DNA of 11,612 nt from Collinsella sp. Lineage in GTDB: Bacteria > Actinomycetota > Coriobacteriia > Coriobacteriales > Coriobacteriaceae. The DNA is taken from assembly GCA_022728415.1 (NCBI GenBank), contig JAIJJM010000031.1:1-11612 (forward strand). The letters are read 5' to 3'. How positions within the stretch are numbered: position 1 is the first letter of the stretch; each line of letters begins with the position of its first letter. Shown here in pieces: positions 5,931-11,612 of this stretch. A program made the position numbers and the translations under genes. The notes beneath the pieces were generated by a model. It made no database searches and had not been told where the DNA came from. It saw only the letters and a list, made by a program, of their open reading frames with translations.

Positions 5931-7238
5931 GCCCTGTGCTGTGGAACATGCTGTGGTTTCCGCTGCAATGTCGTCAGGCAAGACAAGCCAATAAGGCACC
6001 ACATCGGCGTGAACGGCAGCAGGTAACGCCACTGCATGCCCTGAACCCCCGGAACATCTCGTGACGTGTACTGGAGCCAGAGGGCAAGATAGGTTAGCAT
6101 GATGATTCCAAGTGGAACCAGATAAGTCAGCCACGTTGCGGCTAATTGATTGGTCGGCATGGTCTTCCTTACCGTGGCGAGAACTAGAAGGACCAGCAGC
6201 GCAAGAAGAGCGGCGTAAATGGCGAGGATGATCAGCGTCTGGCTGCGGGAATCAAGGTTTGACTGCCCAGTGACCATTGCGGTGATGATGTCCTTGGCCG
6301 CTGCGAAGAAACCGCTGAAGGTGAATAGCGATTGCTTCCTTGCCTCCATCTCGCTCATGGAGACAATTGATGGTGTAGTGACGAACCAATTGTTGACGTG
6401 TAGCCACCAAGCGAGGAATGCGAATGATGCGACGTTTCCTGCGACGATCATGGCCGTGCCGGCCCGGGGCATGCGTTTGCCGTGCACGAGGAATGCAAGA
6501 AGTCCGAGCACTACGCAAGGCGCATAGATGAACTTCGTCATTGCGAGGATCAGTGACACGATTGCCAAGGAGCCGCATAGTAGGTTTGAGGGTTGTTTCC
6601 ACAGCGAACGGAACAAAAGGCAGGTGAACAGACATATCATCATCTGCGTCATAGAGTCGGCTGAGATGGCAAAAGAGTATCGGAATAGCATTAGCGGCTC
6701 AACTAGTATGAGCATCATCAATAGCCGGTACTTCGGCAGTAAAGCGATGCAGAGCCCCATGCACAGCGAATAGATTACTAGCATGAATGTTTGTGCCAGA
6801 TAATACGTTGTTTGGCTGGAAAGGCCTGTGACTTTTCCTATTTCAAAAGCTAGAAGTTGTGGCAGATAAGCGGCCGGTGTATTAGTTGCCGTGTTGTTGT
6901 AGGGCACATCCATTGTGTCTGACTCGGCGTTGGCTATGGTCTCGGGCATGACCACATTGGGATCGTAGCCATTATAGTTTGCGACTGAAAAATCGATCCA
7001 CTGCTTGTCTACATGTCCGCCCACGTTCTCGTTGCTTTGATGCAGCAAGCTTTTTGAATCAACATGATGGGCGAGTATATCGCCATTGGTTATGCTGGAA
7101 ATGCGGTAAACATGGGACCATGCATCGGGAACCTGCCCAATGGGAGTGCGGAGCATGCACCCCCCCTATAAGCAACGTAAGAATGACAGTCAGCATCGGC
7201 AGCCATGCTTGGAGCTTTTTCAGTGTCCTTTTGCTCAT
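5927..7238 (-). pseudogene. DUF2142 multi-spanning membrane protein, frame-shifted at a G7 run
   Basis: The open frame 5927-7156 encodes 409 aa with DUF2142 features: GQVPDAWSHVYRIS near the N-terminus (7-20), NTPAAYLPQLLAFEIG (92-107), SFAISADSMTQM (161-172), about nine membrane helices between 122 and 396, and MQWRYLLPFTP (374-384). The family normally begins with a membrane helix before the GQVPD motif. That helix is present but in another frame: ATG at 7238 behind GGGAG gives MSKRTLKKLQAWLPMLTVIL and on to ...TLLI at 7167, then meets seven G (7160-7166). One G fewer would join both parts into 436 aa. As written, translation from 7238 ends after about 50 residues. This may be phase variation, a sequencing error or a true mutation; start at 7156 without the first helix is a weaker option. 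A -10 like TAGAAT lies at 7278-7283. Biochemical role unknown; DUF2142 genes often sit with surface polysaccharide genes. Confidence 0.75.
7160..7166 (-). repeat. G7 homopolymer in the DUF2142 gene
   Basis: Seven C on the plus strand, so seven G in the coding strand, directly after codon 24 counted from ATG 7238. Six or nine G would put the N-terminal membrane helix in frame with the 409-aa body. A slippage-prone tract at this place could switch the protein on and off. Confidence 0.8.
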
Positions 7239-7316
7239 CGACTTCTCCCTGATAGGAAACGCTGTTACCTTCTTCCTATTCTAAACGGGTTTGAGCAGAA
7301 GAATATGCGTTCGCAG

Positions 7317-8537
7317 CTATTCCAGCAGTGATCCCATGAAGTCTGCGGCTCGTCGGTCATTCTCACCGACTTCTTCGGCATAGATGTTTAGTGTGGTGTT
7401 CAAGCTTTCATGGCCGAGGCGCGCTTGTACGGTCTTCGGGTCAACGCCGCCGGCAACCAGCAATGTGGCTTGTGCACGGCGGAGAGCATGGAAGTTGGGG
7501 CCGACGTATCCGGAGCGCTTTACTCGTTCAATGTCACGCTTGTCGGTGTACGTGGTTTCGGTGGTGTAGTGCGCGAGCCCCTCTTTGACGTAGAACCTCC
7601 TGCGCCATCTGCTAAAATTGTCGGGGTCTAGGAATCCGCATAGCTTGTTGCTGCACACTGGTGAGTTGGCTTGCTGGGCGATGCCTGCTTCTCTGAACAT
7701 GGTTTGTTGGCGTGTTTCCCAGTGTCTTAGGTAGTCAACGGTCTGGTCGTCGATTGAGATTGTGCGATGCGATTTAGGAGTTTTGGGGTCTTTCAGTACT
7801 TTTTCCTTGCCATACTGCTTGCGGATGCGTAGGCGTGCGTGCTCGAAGTCCACGTCTTCCCATACCAAAGCCAAGGCCTCGCCGCGACGCAGCCCAGTCG
7901 CGATGCCCAGCCAGACTGCCACGATACGGCCGTCTTGAGGTTCCTGCTTGATCTTTTGGATGAACGCCAGAGCTTGTTCCTTGGTGATTCGCGTTTCCCT
8001 ACGTTTCTGCTGGCGCACTTTGGGACGCTTGATGCCCTCGACAGCGTCGCACGGATTGCGGTTAATCAGCTCGTCCAAGAAAGCTTTGCGCATGATCTGC
8101 GACAGTTTCATATGCACTTTGTGAATGGCGTCTGGCGACGCGCCGTCTTGTTCGGACATGCGGAGATAGGCGGCTTCAATCTGTTTCGAATCAAGGTCAA
8201 CCACACGCACGTCGCCTAGGAATTTCGTAATGCGGTCTATCTCGTGTTGGTCTCGCTCAATAGTTAGCGGAGAAACTTTGCCGAGTGCTTTTCGATTAGC
8301 TTGAAATGCTTCCGCGTACTCGCCCACGGTGACGTTCCTGCCGGATTTTTCTTCTTCCAGTTCTTCCTTATAGGCAACCAATGCTGCCGTTGCCTCGGCC
8401 TTGTTCCCGTAGACCTTACGAGACTTCGACCAATGCCAGGACTCGTGCGTCTCGTCAGGGGCTAATCGCACCCGAATGGAGTACCTGCGACCACGTTCCA
8501 GCTCTGTTATTTGCCCAGACGTTTCCCGCTTAGTCAT
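7317..8537 (-). CDS. int: Tyrosine site-specific integrase
   Basis: A 406-aa phage-type integrase that inserts and excises element A at the initiator tRNA. The N-terminal arm-binding part (about 1-65, YSIRVRLAPDETHESWHWSKSRKVYGNKAEA) is followed by a core-binding SAM-like domain (about 70-165) and the catalytic domain. Catalytic residues: Arg217 (TGLRRGEALAL), Lys252 (DPKTPKSHRTISI), His350 and Arg353 (FHALRRAQATLL), His376 (RLGHESLNTTL) and the nucleophile Tyr386 (TLNIYAE). The set is complete, so the enzyme should be active. The start at 8537 is placed by GGAGG 8 bases upstream. It reads towards the interior; its promoter overlaps the arm-type sites, so self-repression is likely. Confidence 0.95.
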   Translation of the reverse strand: MTKRETSGQITELERGRRYSIRVRLAPDETHESWHWSKSRKVYGNKAEATAALVAYKEELEEEKSGRNVTVGEYAEAFQANRKALGKVSPLTIERDQHEIDRITKFLGDVRVVDLDSKQIEAAYLRMSEQDGASPDAIHKVHMKLSQIMRKAFLDELINRNPCDAVEGIKRPKVRQQKRRETRITKEQALAFIQKIKQEPQDGRIVAVWLGIATGLRRGEALALVWEDVDFEHARLRIRKQYGKEKVLKDPKTPKSHRTISIDDQTVDYLRHWETRQQTMFREAGIAQQANSPVCSNKLCGFLDPDNFSRWRRRFYVKEGLAHYTTETTYTDKRDIERVKRSGYVGPNFHALRRAQATLLVAGGVDPKTVQARLGHESLNTTLNIYAEEVGENDRRAADFMGSLLE

Positions 8538-8562
8538 TTGACACCTCCAATGTGTTCAGGTC

Positions 8563-8568
8563 ATTATA
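8563..8568 (-). promoter_or_regulatory. -10 of the integrase promoter
   Basis: A perfect TATAAT on the minus strand, about 25 bases before the integrase start. The matching -35 region is poor and falls within the TGGAC repeats (8575-8618), so integrase bound there should block or shape its own transcription. Confidence 0.65.
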
Positions 8569-8574
8569 GCAGAA

Positions 8575-8618
8575 TCTGGACAAATCTGGACGAAAATAAC
8601 TGGACAAATTCTGGACAA
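8575..8618 (+). repeat. Right arm-type integrase sites
   Basis: Four copies of a TCTGGACAAA-like unit: TCTGGACAAATCTGGACG (8575-8592) and TGGACAAATTCTGGACAA (8601-8618). The second block is identical over 18 bases to 2256-2273 at the other end of the element. Position between the integrase start and the att core is standard for arm-type sites. Confidence 0.7.
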
Positions 8619-8623
8619 TCAAA

Positions 8624-8649
8624 CCAAGCGGCACCAAGCAGAAACAAGC
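8624..8649 (+). repeat. Three helically phased CAAGC repeats, candidate Xis sites
   Basis: CCAAGC at 8624, CCAAGC at 8634 and ACAAGC at 8644 are spaced exactly 10 bases, so they face the same side of the helix. They lie between the arm sites and the core, where excisionases bind. An inverted repeat TTGTCT/AGACAA (8671-8676, 8688-8693) follows. Assignment to Xis is inference. Confidence 0.45.
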
Positions 8650-8721
8650 AACACGCCGCAAAAATAGCCGTTGTCTCAATGTATACTAGACAATACCAAT
8701 CAAGAACAATAAGAAAAAACG

Positions 8722-8770
8722 TGGGCTCATAACCCAGAGGTCCAAGGTTCAAATCCTTGCCCCGCTACCA
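8722..8770 (+). repeat. attR of element A / attL of element B (tRNA 3' fragment)
   Basis: A copy of the last 49 bases of the initiator tRNA (47/49), including the encoded CCA. There is no 5' half, so it is not a tRNA gene. Its T-stem is CAAGG/CCTTG, against CATGG/CCATG in the intact tRNA: one base pair is swapped and pairing is kept, so this 3' end was under tRNA selection before being displaced. It was most likely the working tRNA end before element A arrived. Confidence 0.88.
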
Positions 8771-9011
8771 ATGCCTCCGGTTTCACATCAAGGAAATCGG
8801 AGGCTTTTTCTATATCATCCATGTTCCATCGGGTGCGCCCACTGAACTTCTGGGATAGAGTCGGCGCGGCAATTCCCATAGCCTGCGCCAAATCCTTCTG
8901 AGAGGTCTGTCGAATAGCGATAAGAACCTTCATGTTGTATGTAACGCGATCCTGAAGGCTCAGCTCTTGCTTCTGCGCCTTTAACGCCGGCGAGACCATC
9001 ACTGCAGTCAT
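8727..9011 (-). CDS. Small XRE-type HTH regulator ending inside the att core
   Basis: A 94-aa protein with a Cro/CI-type helix-turn-helix: TYNMKVLIAIRQTSQKDLAQAMGIAAPTLSQKFSGRTRWNMDDIEKASDFLDV (24-76). A start at 9011 is chosen because a promoter TTGAAA-17-TAATCT ends 7 bases before it, which predicts a leaderless mRNA beginning at the ATG; the frame is open upstream to 9089 but no ribosome site is seen. Residues 81-94 (...GQGFEPWTSGL) are the antisense reading of the tRNA 3' end, and the stop TGA is formed by the anticodon loop (8727-8729). Residues 70-80 are coded by DNA that also forms the tRNA terminator (8773-8804). Probably the regulator or immunity repressor of element B. It lies outside element A. 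Confidence 0.8.
   Translation of the reverse strand: MTAVMVSPALKAQKQELSLQDRVTYNMKVLIAIRQTSQKDLAQAMGIAAPTLSQKFSGRTRWNMDDIEKASDFLDVKPEALVAGQGFEPWTSGL
8773..8809 (+). terminator. Intrinsic terminator behind the displaced tRNA end
   Basis: GCCTCCGGTTTC (8773-8784) pairs with GAAATCGGAGGC (8793-8804) over all 12 positions with one G-T wobble; an 8-base loop and five T follow. It starts 2 bases after the tRNA CCA and would have ended the tRNA transcript before element A inserted. It also lies within the HTH gene on the other strand and could now stop readthrough from element A. Confidence 0.8.
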
Positions 9012-9018
9012 GTGAACT

Positions 9019-9050
9019 AGATTAGCAATGCATAGACTTACTTTCAAGTC
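9019..9050 (-). promoter_or_regulatory. Promoter and operator of the HTH regulator
   Basis: On the minus strand TTGAAA (9042-9047) and TAATCT (9019-9024) are separated by 17 bases, and the ATG follows 7 bases after the -10. An inverted repeat GACTTACTTTCAAGTC (9035-9050; arms GACTT/AAGTC) covers the -35, a natural operator for autoregulation by the encoded HTH protein. Confidence 0.65.
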
Positions 9051-9130
9051 TTGGATTAGGAATTTACAAACCATGATATTGTTACACATATCTTTTATCC
9101 ATACATAAAACTGATTTGTATATAACTAAT

Positions 9131-9378
9131 ATGGAGTCGAGAATCAAAACCCTGATCGTAGTACGCGGAAGGCCGCGATCTTGTCGACCGGCTCGACGCC
9201 TCCAGTGACGCTGACCGCCCCGAATCCCGGAAACGACGATGTGCGCCACATCGTGCTCAGGATGATCGACGGCAGGCATTGGACGGCGATTACAACCAAA
9301 CGCGGCAAGCGCATCCGCATCATATCCGTGCGCCGATCGCGCAAGAACAAGGAGGCATGCCATGAAAGCAAAAAATGA
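9131..9378 (+). pseudogene. brnT: BrnT-like toxin, apparently decayed N-terminus
   Basis: The C-terminal two thirds match the RNase toxin BrnT: DDVRHIVLRMIDGRHWTAI, then KRGKRIRIISVRRSRKNKEA, where RIRIISVRRS is the family signature. The open frame reaches back to 9130 without ATG; TTG at 9181 behind GGAAGG (9167-9172) is the only reasonable start and would lose the N-terminal strand and the conserved KHG helix region. An ATG at 9131 is in another frame that soon stops. Between 9136 and 9180 stretches resembling the missing part (VENQ, TLIVVR, LSTGS) alternate between frames, which suggests small insertions or deletions. The end overlaps the antitoxin gene by 17 bases. Probably inactive. A divergent short form cannot be excluded. 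Confidence 0.55.
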
Positions 9379-9640
9379 TGCCAAGGCGATCACCAGCGAC
9401 CAGCTTGAGGAGATGTTCGACAACGGCGACGACATCCTCAGCTATGTCGATCTCGGCAATCCCGTAGTCGAACATCATCCCCCGCTGGAGAAGCGAATCA
9501 CGCTGACGATGCCCGCATGGATGGTCAGCGAACTGGACGAGGAAGCCGCCGAGCTGGCAATCAGCCGCAACGCCGTCGTCAATACATGGGTCGCCGACCG
9601 GTTGCGCACCATGCGACGTCGCGAAAACGCCCACGCCTGA
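9362..9640 (+). CDS. brnA: BrnA-type antitoxin, ribbon-helix-helix
   Basis: A 92-aa protein. The acidic N-terminal half (DQLEEMFDNGDDILSYVDLGNPVVEHHP) would wrap the toxin; residues about 44-85 (KRITLTMPAWMVSELDEEAAELAISRNAVVNTWVADRLR) form the ribbon-helix-helix that dimerises and binds its own operator. Start ATG 9362 follows GGAGG (9351-9355) by 6 bases. Toxin-first order with overlap is the standard brnTA arrangement. The antitoxin frame is intact while the toxin looks damaged, so it may be an orphan antitoxin, able to repress or cross-neutralise related systems. It ends 13 bases before the third att copy, at the right edge of element B. Confidence 0.8.
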   Translation: MKAKNDAKAITSDQLEEMFDNGDDILSYVDLGNPVVEHHPPLEKRITLTMPAWMVSELDEEAAELAISRNAVVNTWVADRLRTMRRRENAHA

Positions 9641-9653
9641 CCCATATACCATT

Positions 9654-9678
9654 GAGGCCCATGGTTCAAATCCATGCC
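9654..9678 (+). repeat. Worn third copy of the tRNA 3' end (attR of element B)
   Basis: Twenty-four of 25 bases match 2154-2178 of the initiator tRNA (variable loop and T-arm); the acceptor end and CCA are lost. Its T-stem is CATGG/CCATG like the present tRNA, not like the nearer copy at 8722-8770. It is followed by a hairpin, as a displaced tRNA end would be. Best read as the oldest displaced tRNA 3' end. Confidence 0.7.
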
Positions 9679-9684
9679 AAATAG

Positions 9685-9714
9685 AAGGCTAGGAATTACA
9701 AGATTCCTAGCCTT
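9685..9714. terminator. Hairpin beside the third att copy
   Basis: AAGGCTAGGAAT (9685-9696) pairs perfectly with ATTCCTAGCCTT (9703-9714) across 6 bases. Neither side has a long T-run (CCTGTTCT to the right). The core CTAGGAA/TTCCTAG is shared with the terminator at 2191-2222. Probably the original tRNA terminator of the chromosome; it may now also end the surface-protein transcript coming from the right. Confidence 0.6.
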
Positions 9715-9790
9715 CCTGTTCTATTGCGCCTTTCTCAAGTGCCTCAAACCATCCCCCGGTCTCGCTAGACAACCTTCGCCAGCGGCAGTG

Positions 9791-11612
9791 TCAGCGGCGG
9801 GATCGGCGGCGGAAGGCCAGGGCACCGATGGCGGCCGCGGCGGCTCCGGATCCGACGACGATGATGGCGACGACCCCCGCACCGGTATGAGACAGCACCG
9901 GCTTCTCGGGCTCTGGATCCGCCTTCGGCTCAGCGGGTGGATCATCAGGCACTTCGACGGTTACGGTCTCCCCTTCGACGCCGAGCTCATGCGAAACCAG
10001 CACATCACCGTCACGCGAGCGAAGCGACGCTCTCCAATACACCAGTCCCGCCTTCGGCGAGCGCACCTGCGGACTGGCGATCGTCTGCTCGAACAGCGTA
10101 TGGTCCACTTCGGCGCGGGCCTCGTCAAGCAGCACGCCGTTCATGCCGGGCACCGCCCCTTCCTCCACCGCCTCGTACGCCGTGAACGTCACATAGGCCC
10201 CTTCGGGCACATCGCCCACAATCCGCGCCGTATCGCGGAACGGCTCATCGACCCGCACAATGCCCGGCTCCACCTGCGTGGTCAGCGCCGGCTTGCGTGG
10301 CCGTGCCACATCCCATATGCGCACGCGCTCCCACGCGTCATCGTATGCGCTGGACGCCGGCATCACCCGGTCATCGCCGTCGAAGCTCCAAACGAACACG
10401 TACCATCCGTGCGATTCGGCCACGATGTGCACCGGATCGCCATGAGCGTCCGGCGCCCCGGCGCCCACTCGGATACGCCCGTTGACCGCCGGATAATCCC
10501 ACACGCCAATCAACCGGTGATTGCTGTCCTCGGCCGGCGGCGTCTCCCCCTGAGGCCGGTACGCCTCGTCGCCGGCGGAATCATTCGGATCGCCCGCCCA
10601 CCACACGCTCACCTGCGCCATCGCCCGGTCAGCGCCGATGCCAAGCTTGACATTGCCGCCAAAGGATCCGTGATCATCGGGGAATCCGTCGACCGTAATG
10701 GTGTCGCTCAGTTCGGAACCAACCACGCCGGTATGCTCCGTGACCGTGGATTCCACACTCACCCGAGCACGGTTCGAATTCGTCTCCGTGTATTCCAGGA
10801 ACCCGCTGACCACATCCTTACCTATATATTGTCGCGCAGTATCGCTCAACTTCTCGACTTCGAACGCCCACACCCATGTGCCGAATCCTCCACCTCGCGG
10901 CGCCTCATACGCCGCGTCGCCGCCCGGCTCGGCCGTTGCCCTCACGTCCACGCGCTGCCCGGGAGCAGTGAACGACGCCTCGCCATAAGCGGACGGCCGG
11001 AATCCCATTGTGCCCAGCCTCGCGATGAACTCCTTCGCCGTCTCGTCGGCACCAGGCATGACCGGCTCGGACAGATCGCCCACGCCGAGCCCGTCGAAAT
11101 ACCATCCGGACGCCCGCAACTCCAATCCGGACGCCCAGGAATCGCCGTCATCCACCCCGGATGTGACGGTATCCACGACCGGCTGCCCGGCGTCGACCAC
11201 CTTGGCCGCGACGGCGGTGCCCAGTGTGGGCACGAACTCCTTGCGGACCGAGAAATTCACCGCCTTGCCGCTCACCTGCGAAGAGCCGCCGTAACGCACC
11301 AGATCCTGGCCTCCCGCGACTGCGAACACGTCCACCTGCTTGCGGTCATATGCCACACTCGCCTTCACTTCACCCTCGCCGGTCGCCTTCCACGAGTACA
11401 CGACCGGCTCCGCCTCGGATATCCCGGTCACCGTCGCGCTCCCGTTCGCGAACACCGCCGGACCGTTCAGCGTCGCGGCGTATCTGATCCCGGCGATCGT
11501 CTTCCCCTGCGCATTGGTCACCGATACCGTGACGCGCCCGGTCCGCGTGCCTTCGGCGTATGTACGCGTCACCGTCGCATCCGCCGGGGCGTTGGATCCC
11601 GCCTCCTCCCAC
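9791..11612 (-). CDS. Cell-wall-anchored surface protein, C-terminal part (partial)
   Basis: At least 607 residues; the frame stays open to the right edge (the GTG at 11572 is internal, since in-frame sequence WEEAGSNAP precedes it), so the N-terminus and signal peptide are outside. The C-terminus is a sortase signal: LSHTG, an LPXTG variant at 9881-9895, a hydrophobic helix (AGVVAIIVVGSGAAAAAIGALAF) and the tail RRRSRR, preceded by a Pro/Glu/Asp-rich spacer (PDDPPAEPKADPEPEKP). The rest looks like extracellular beta domains: a possible Ig-like stretch (GRVTVSVTNAQGKTIAGIRY) and a later block VEPGIVRVDEPFRDTARIVGDVPEGAYVTFTAYE resembling repeats of actinobacterial adhesin or pilin-like proteins. 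Likely an adhesin or host-contact protein; ligand unknown. Host DNA by its high GC content. Confidence 0.8.
   Translation of the reverse strand, partial: WEEAGSNAPADATVTRTYAEGTRTGRVTVSVTNAQGKTIAGIRYAATLNGPAVFANGSATVTGISEAEPVVYSWKATGEGEVKASVAYDRKQVDVFAVAGGQDLVRYGGSSQVSGKAVNFSVRKEFVPTLGTAVAAKVVDAGQPVVDTVTSGVDDGDSWASGLELRASGWYFDGLGVGDLSEPVMPGADETAKEFIARLGTMGFRPSAYGEASFTAPGQRVDVRATAEPGGDAAYEAPRGGGFGTWVWAFEVEKLSDTARQYIGKDVVSGFLEYTETNSNRARVSVESTVTEHTGVVGSELSDTITVDGFPDDHGSFGGNVKLGIGADRAMAQVSVWWAGDPNDSAGDEAYRPQGETPPAEDSNHRLIGVWDYPAVNGRIRVGAGAPDAHGDPVHIVAESHGWYVFVWSFDGDDRVMPASSAYDDAWERVRIWDVARPRKPALTTQVEPGIVRVDEPFRDTARIVGDVPEGAYVTFTAYEAVEEGAVPGMNGVLLDEARAEVDHTLFEQTIASPQVRSPKAGLVYWRASLRSRDGDVLVSHELGVEGETVTVEVPDDPPAEPKADPEPEKPVLSHTGAGVVAIIVVGSGAAAAAIGALAFRRRSRR

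Noticed and set aside
8722..8770. A second tRNA-Met gene
   Set aside because: Only the 3' part from the anticodon stem on is present; no D-arm or 5' acceptor strand precedes it.
9475..9675. Minus-strand frame beginning MDLNHGPQW
   Set aside because: This start is an antisense reading of the tRNA T-arm relic and the rest is opposite brnA; no support as a gene.
10905..11612. Several open frames on both strands opposite or within the surface-protein gene
   Set aside because: They are high-GC shadow frames; the main frame has a full sortase signal and is open throughout.
1..11612. CRISPR arrays, insertion sequences, rRNA genes
   Set aside because: No regularly spaced direct repeats of the right size, no transposase motifs and no rRNA sequence were seen.

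Overview
The window looks like a piece of a Bifidobacterium-type actinobacterial chromosome. This is an inference from the metA / initiator-tRNA / atpB neighbourhood, the actinobacterial form of the initiator tRNA (C1xU72), GC-rich flanks and a sortase-anchored surface protein. The middle (about 2190-8720) is visibly richer in A and T than either flank and carries mobile-element genes.

Layout. (1) 1-2110, host DNA: the 5' end of atpB (minus strand), a 529-bp gap, and metA (minus strand) for the first step of methionine synthesis. (2) 2111-2187: initiator tRNA gene, the integration target. (3) About 2162-8744, element A: a roughly 6.6-kb integrated element bounded by 49-bp near-identical tRNA 3' ends (2139-2187 and 8722-8770, 47/49 identical). 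A plus-strand module runs: small protein, membrane protein, FtsK/SpoIIIE-like transfer ATPase, a pMV158-like rolling-circle origin, Rep, and a small excisionase-like HTH protein. A minus-strand module holds a tyrosine integrase followed by a DUF2142 membrane protein whose N-terminus is thrown out of frame by a run of seven G. A 368-aa protein of unknown function with a possible N-terminal HTH lies at the left end. Rep + FtsK-like Tra + Xis + Int is the minimal gene set of an actinomycete integrative and conjugative element (AICE), but very compact.

(4) About 8745-9678, element B: a 0.9-kb relic or satellite without integrase. It holds a small HTH regulator and a BrnT/BrnA-type toxin-antitoxin pair with an apparently decayed toxin, and is closed on the right by a third, worn copy of the tRNA 3' end (9654-9678). 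The order intact tRNA, near-perfect copy, worn copy fits successive insertions into the same tRNA, the newest lying next to the gene. (5) 9791-11612, host DNA: the C-terminal part of a large cell-wall-anchored surface protein (minus strand, running off the window).

Points of most interest: the HTH gene of element B ends inside the tRNA-derived att core and its codons also form, on the other strand, a tRNA terminator; the T-stem of the two main att copies differs by a compensatory base-pair swap; an eight-base match to the pMV158 nick site lies in a G/C hairpin just before rep; and the integrase arm-type repeats and helically phased repeats can be read directly at the element ends.
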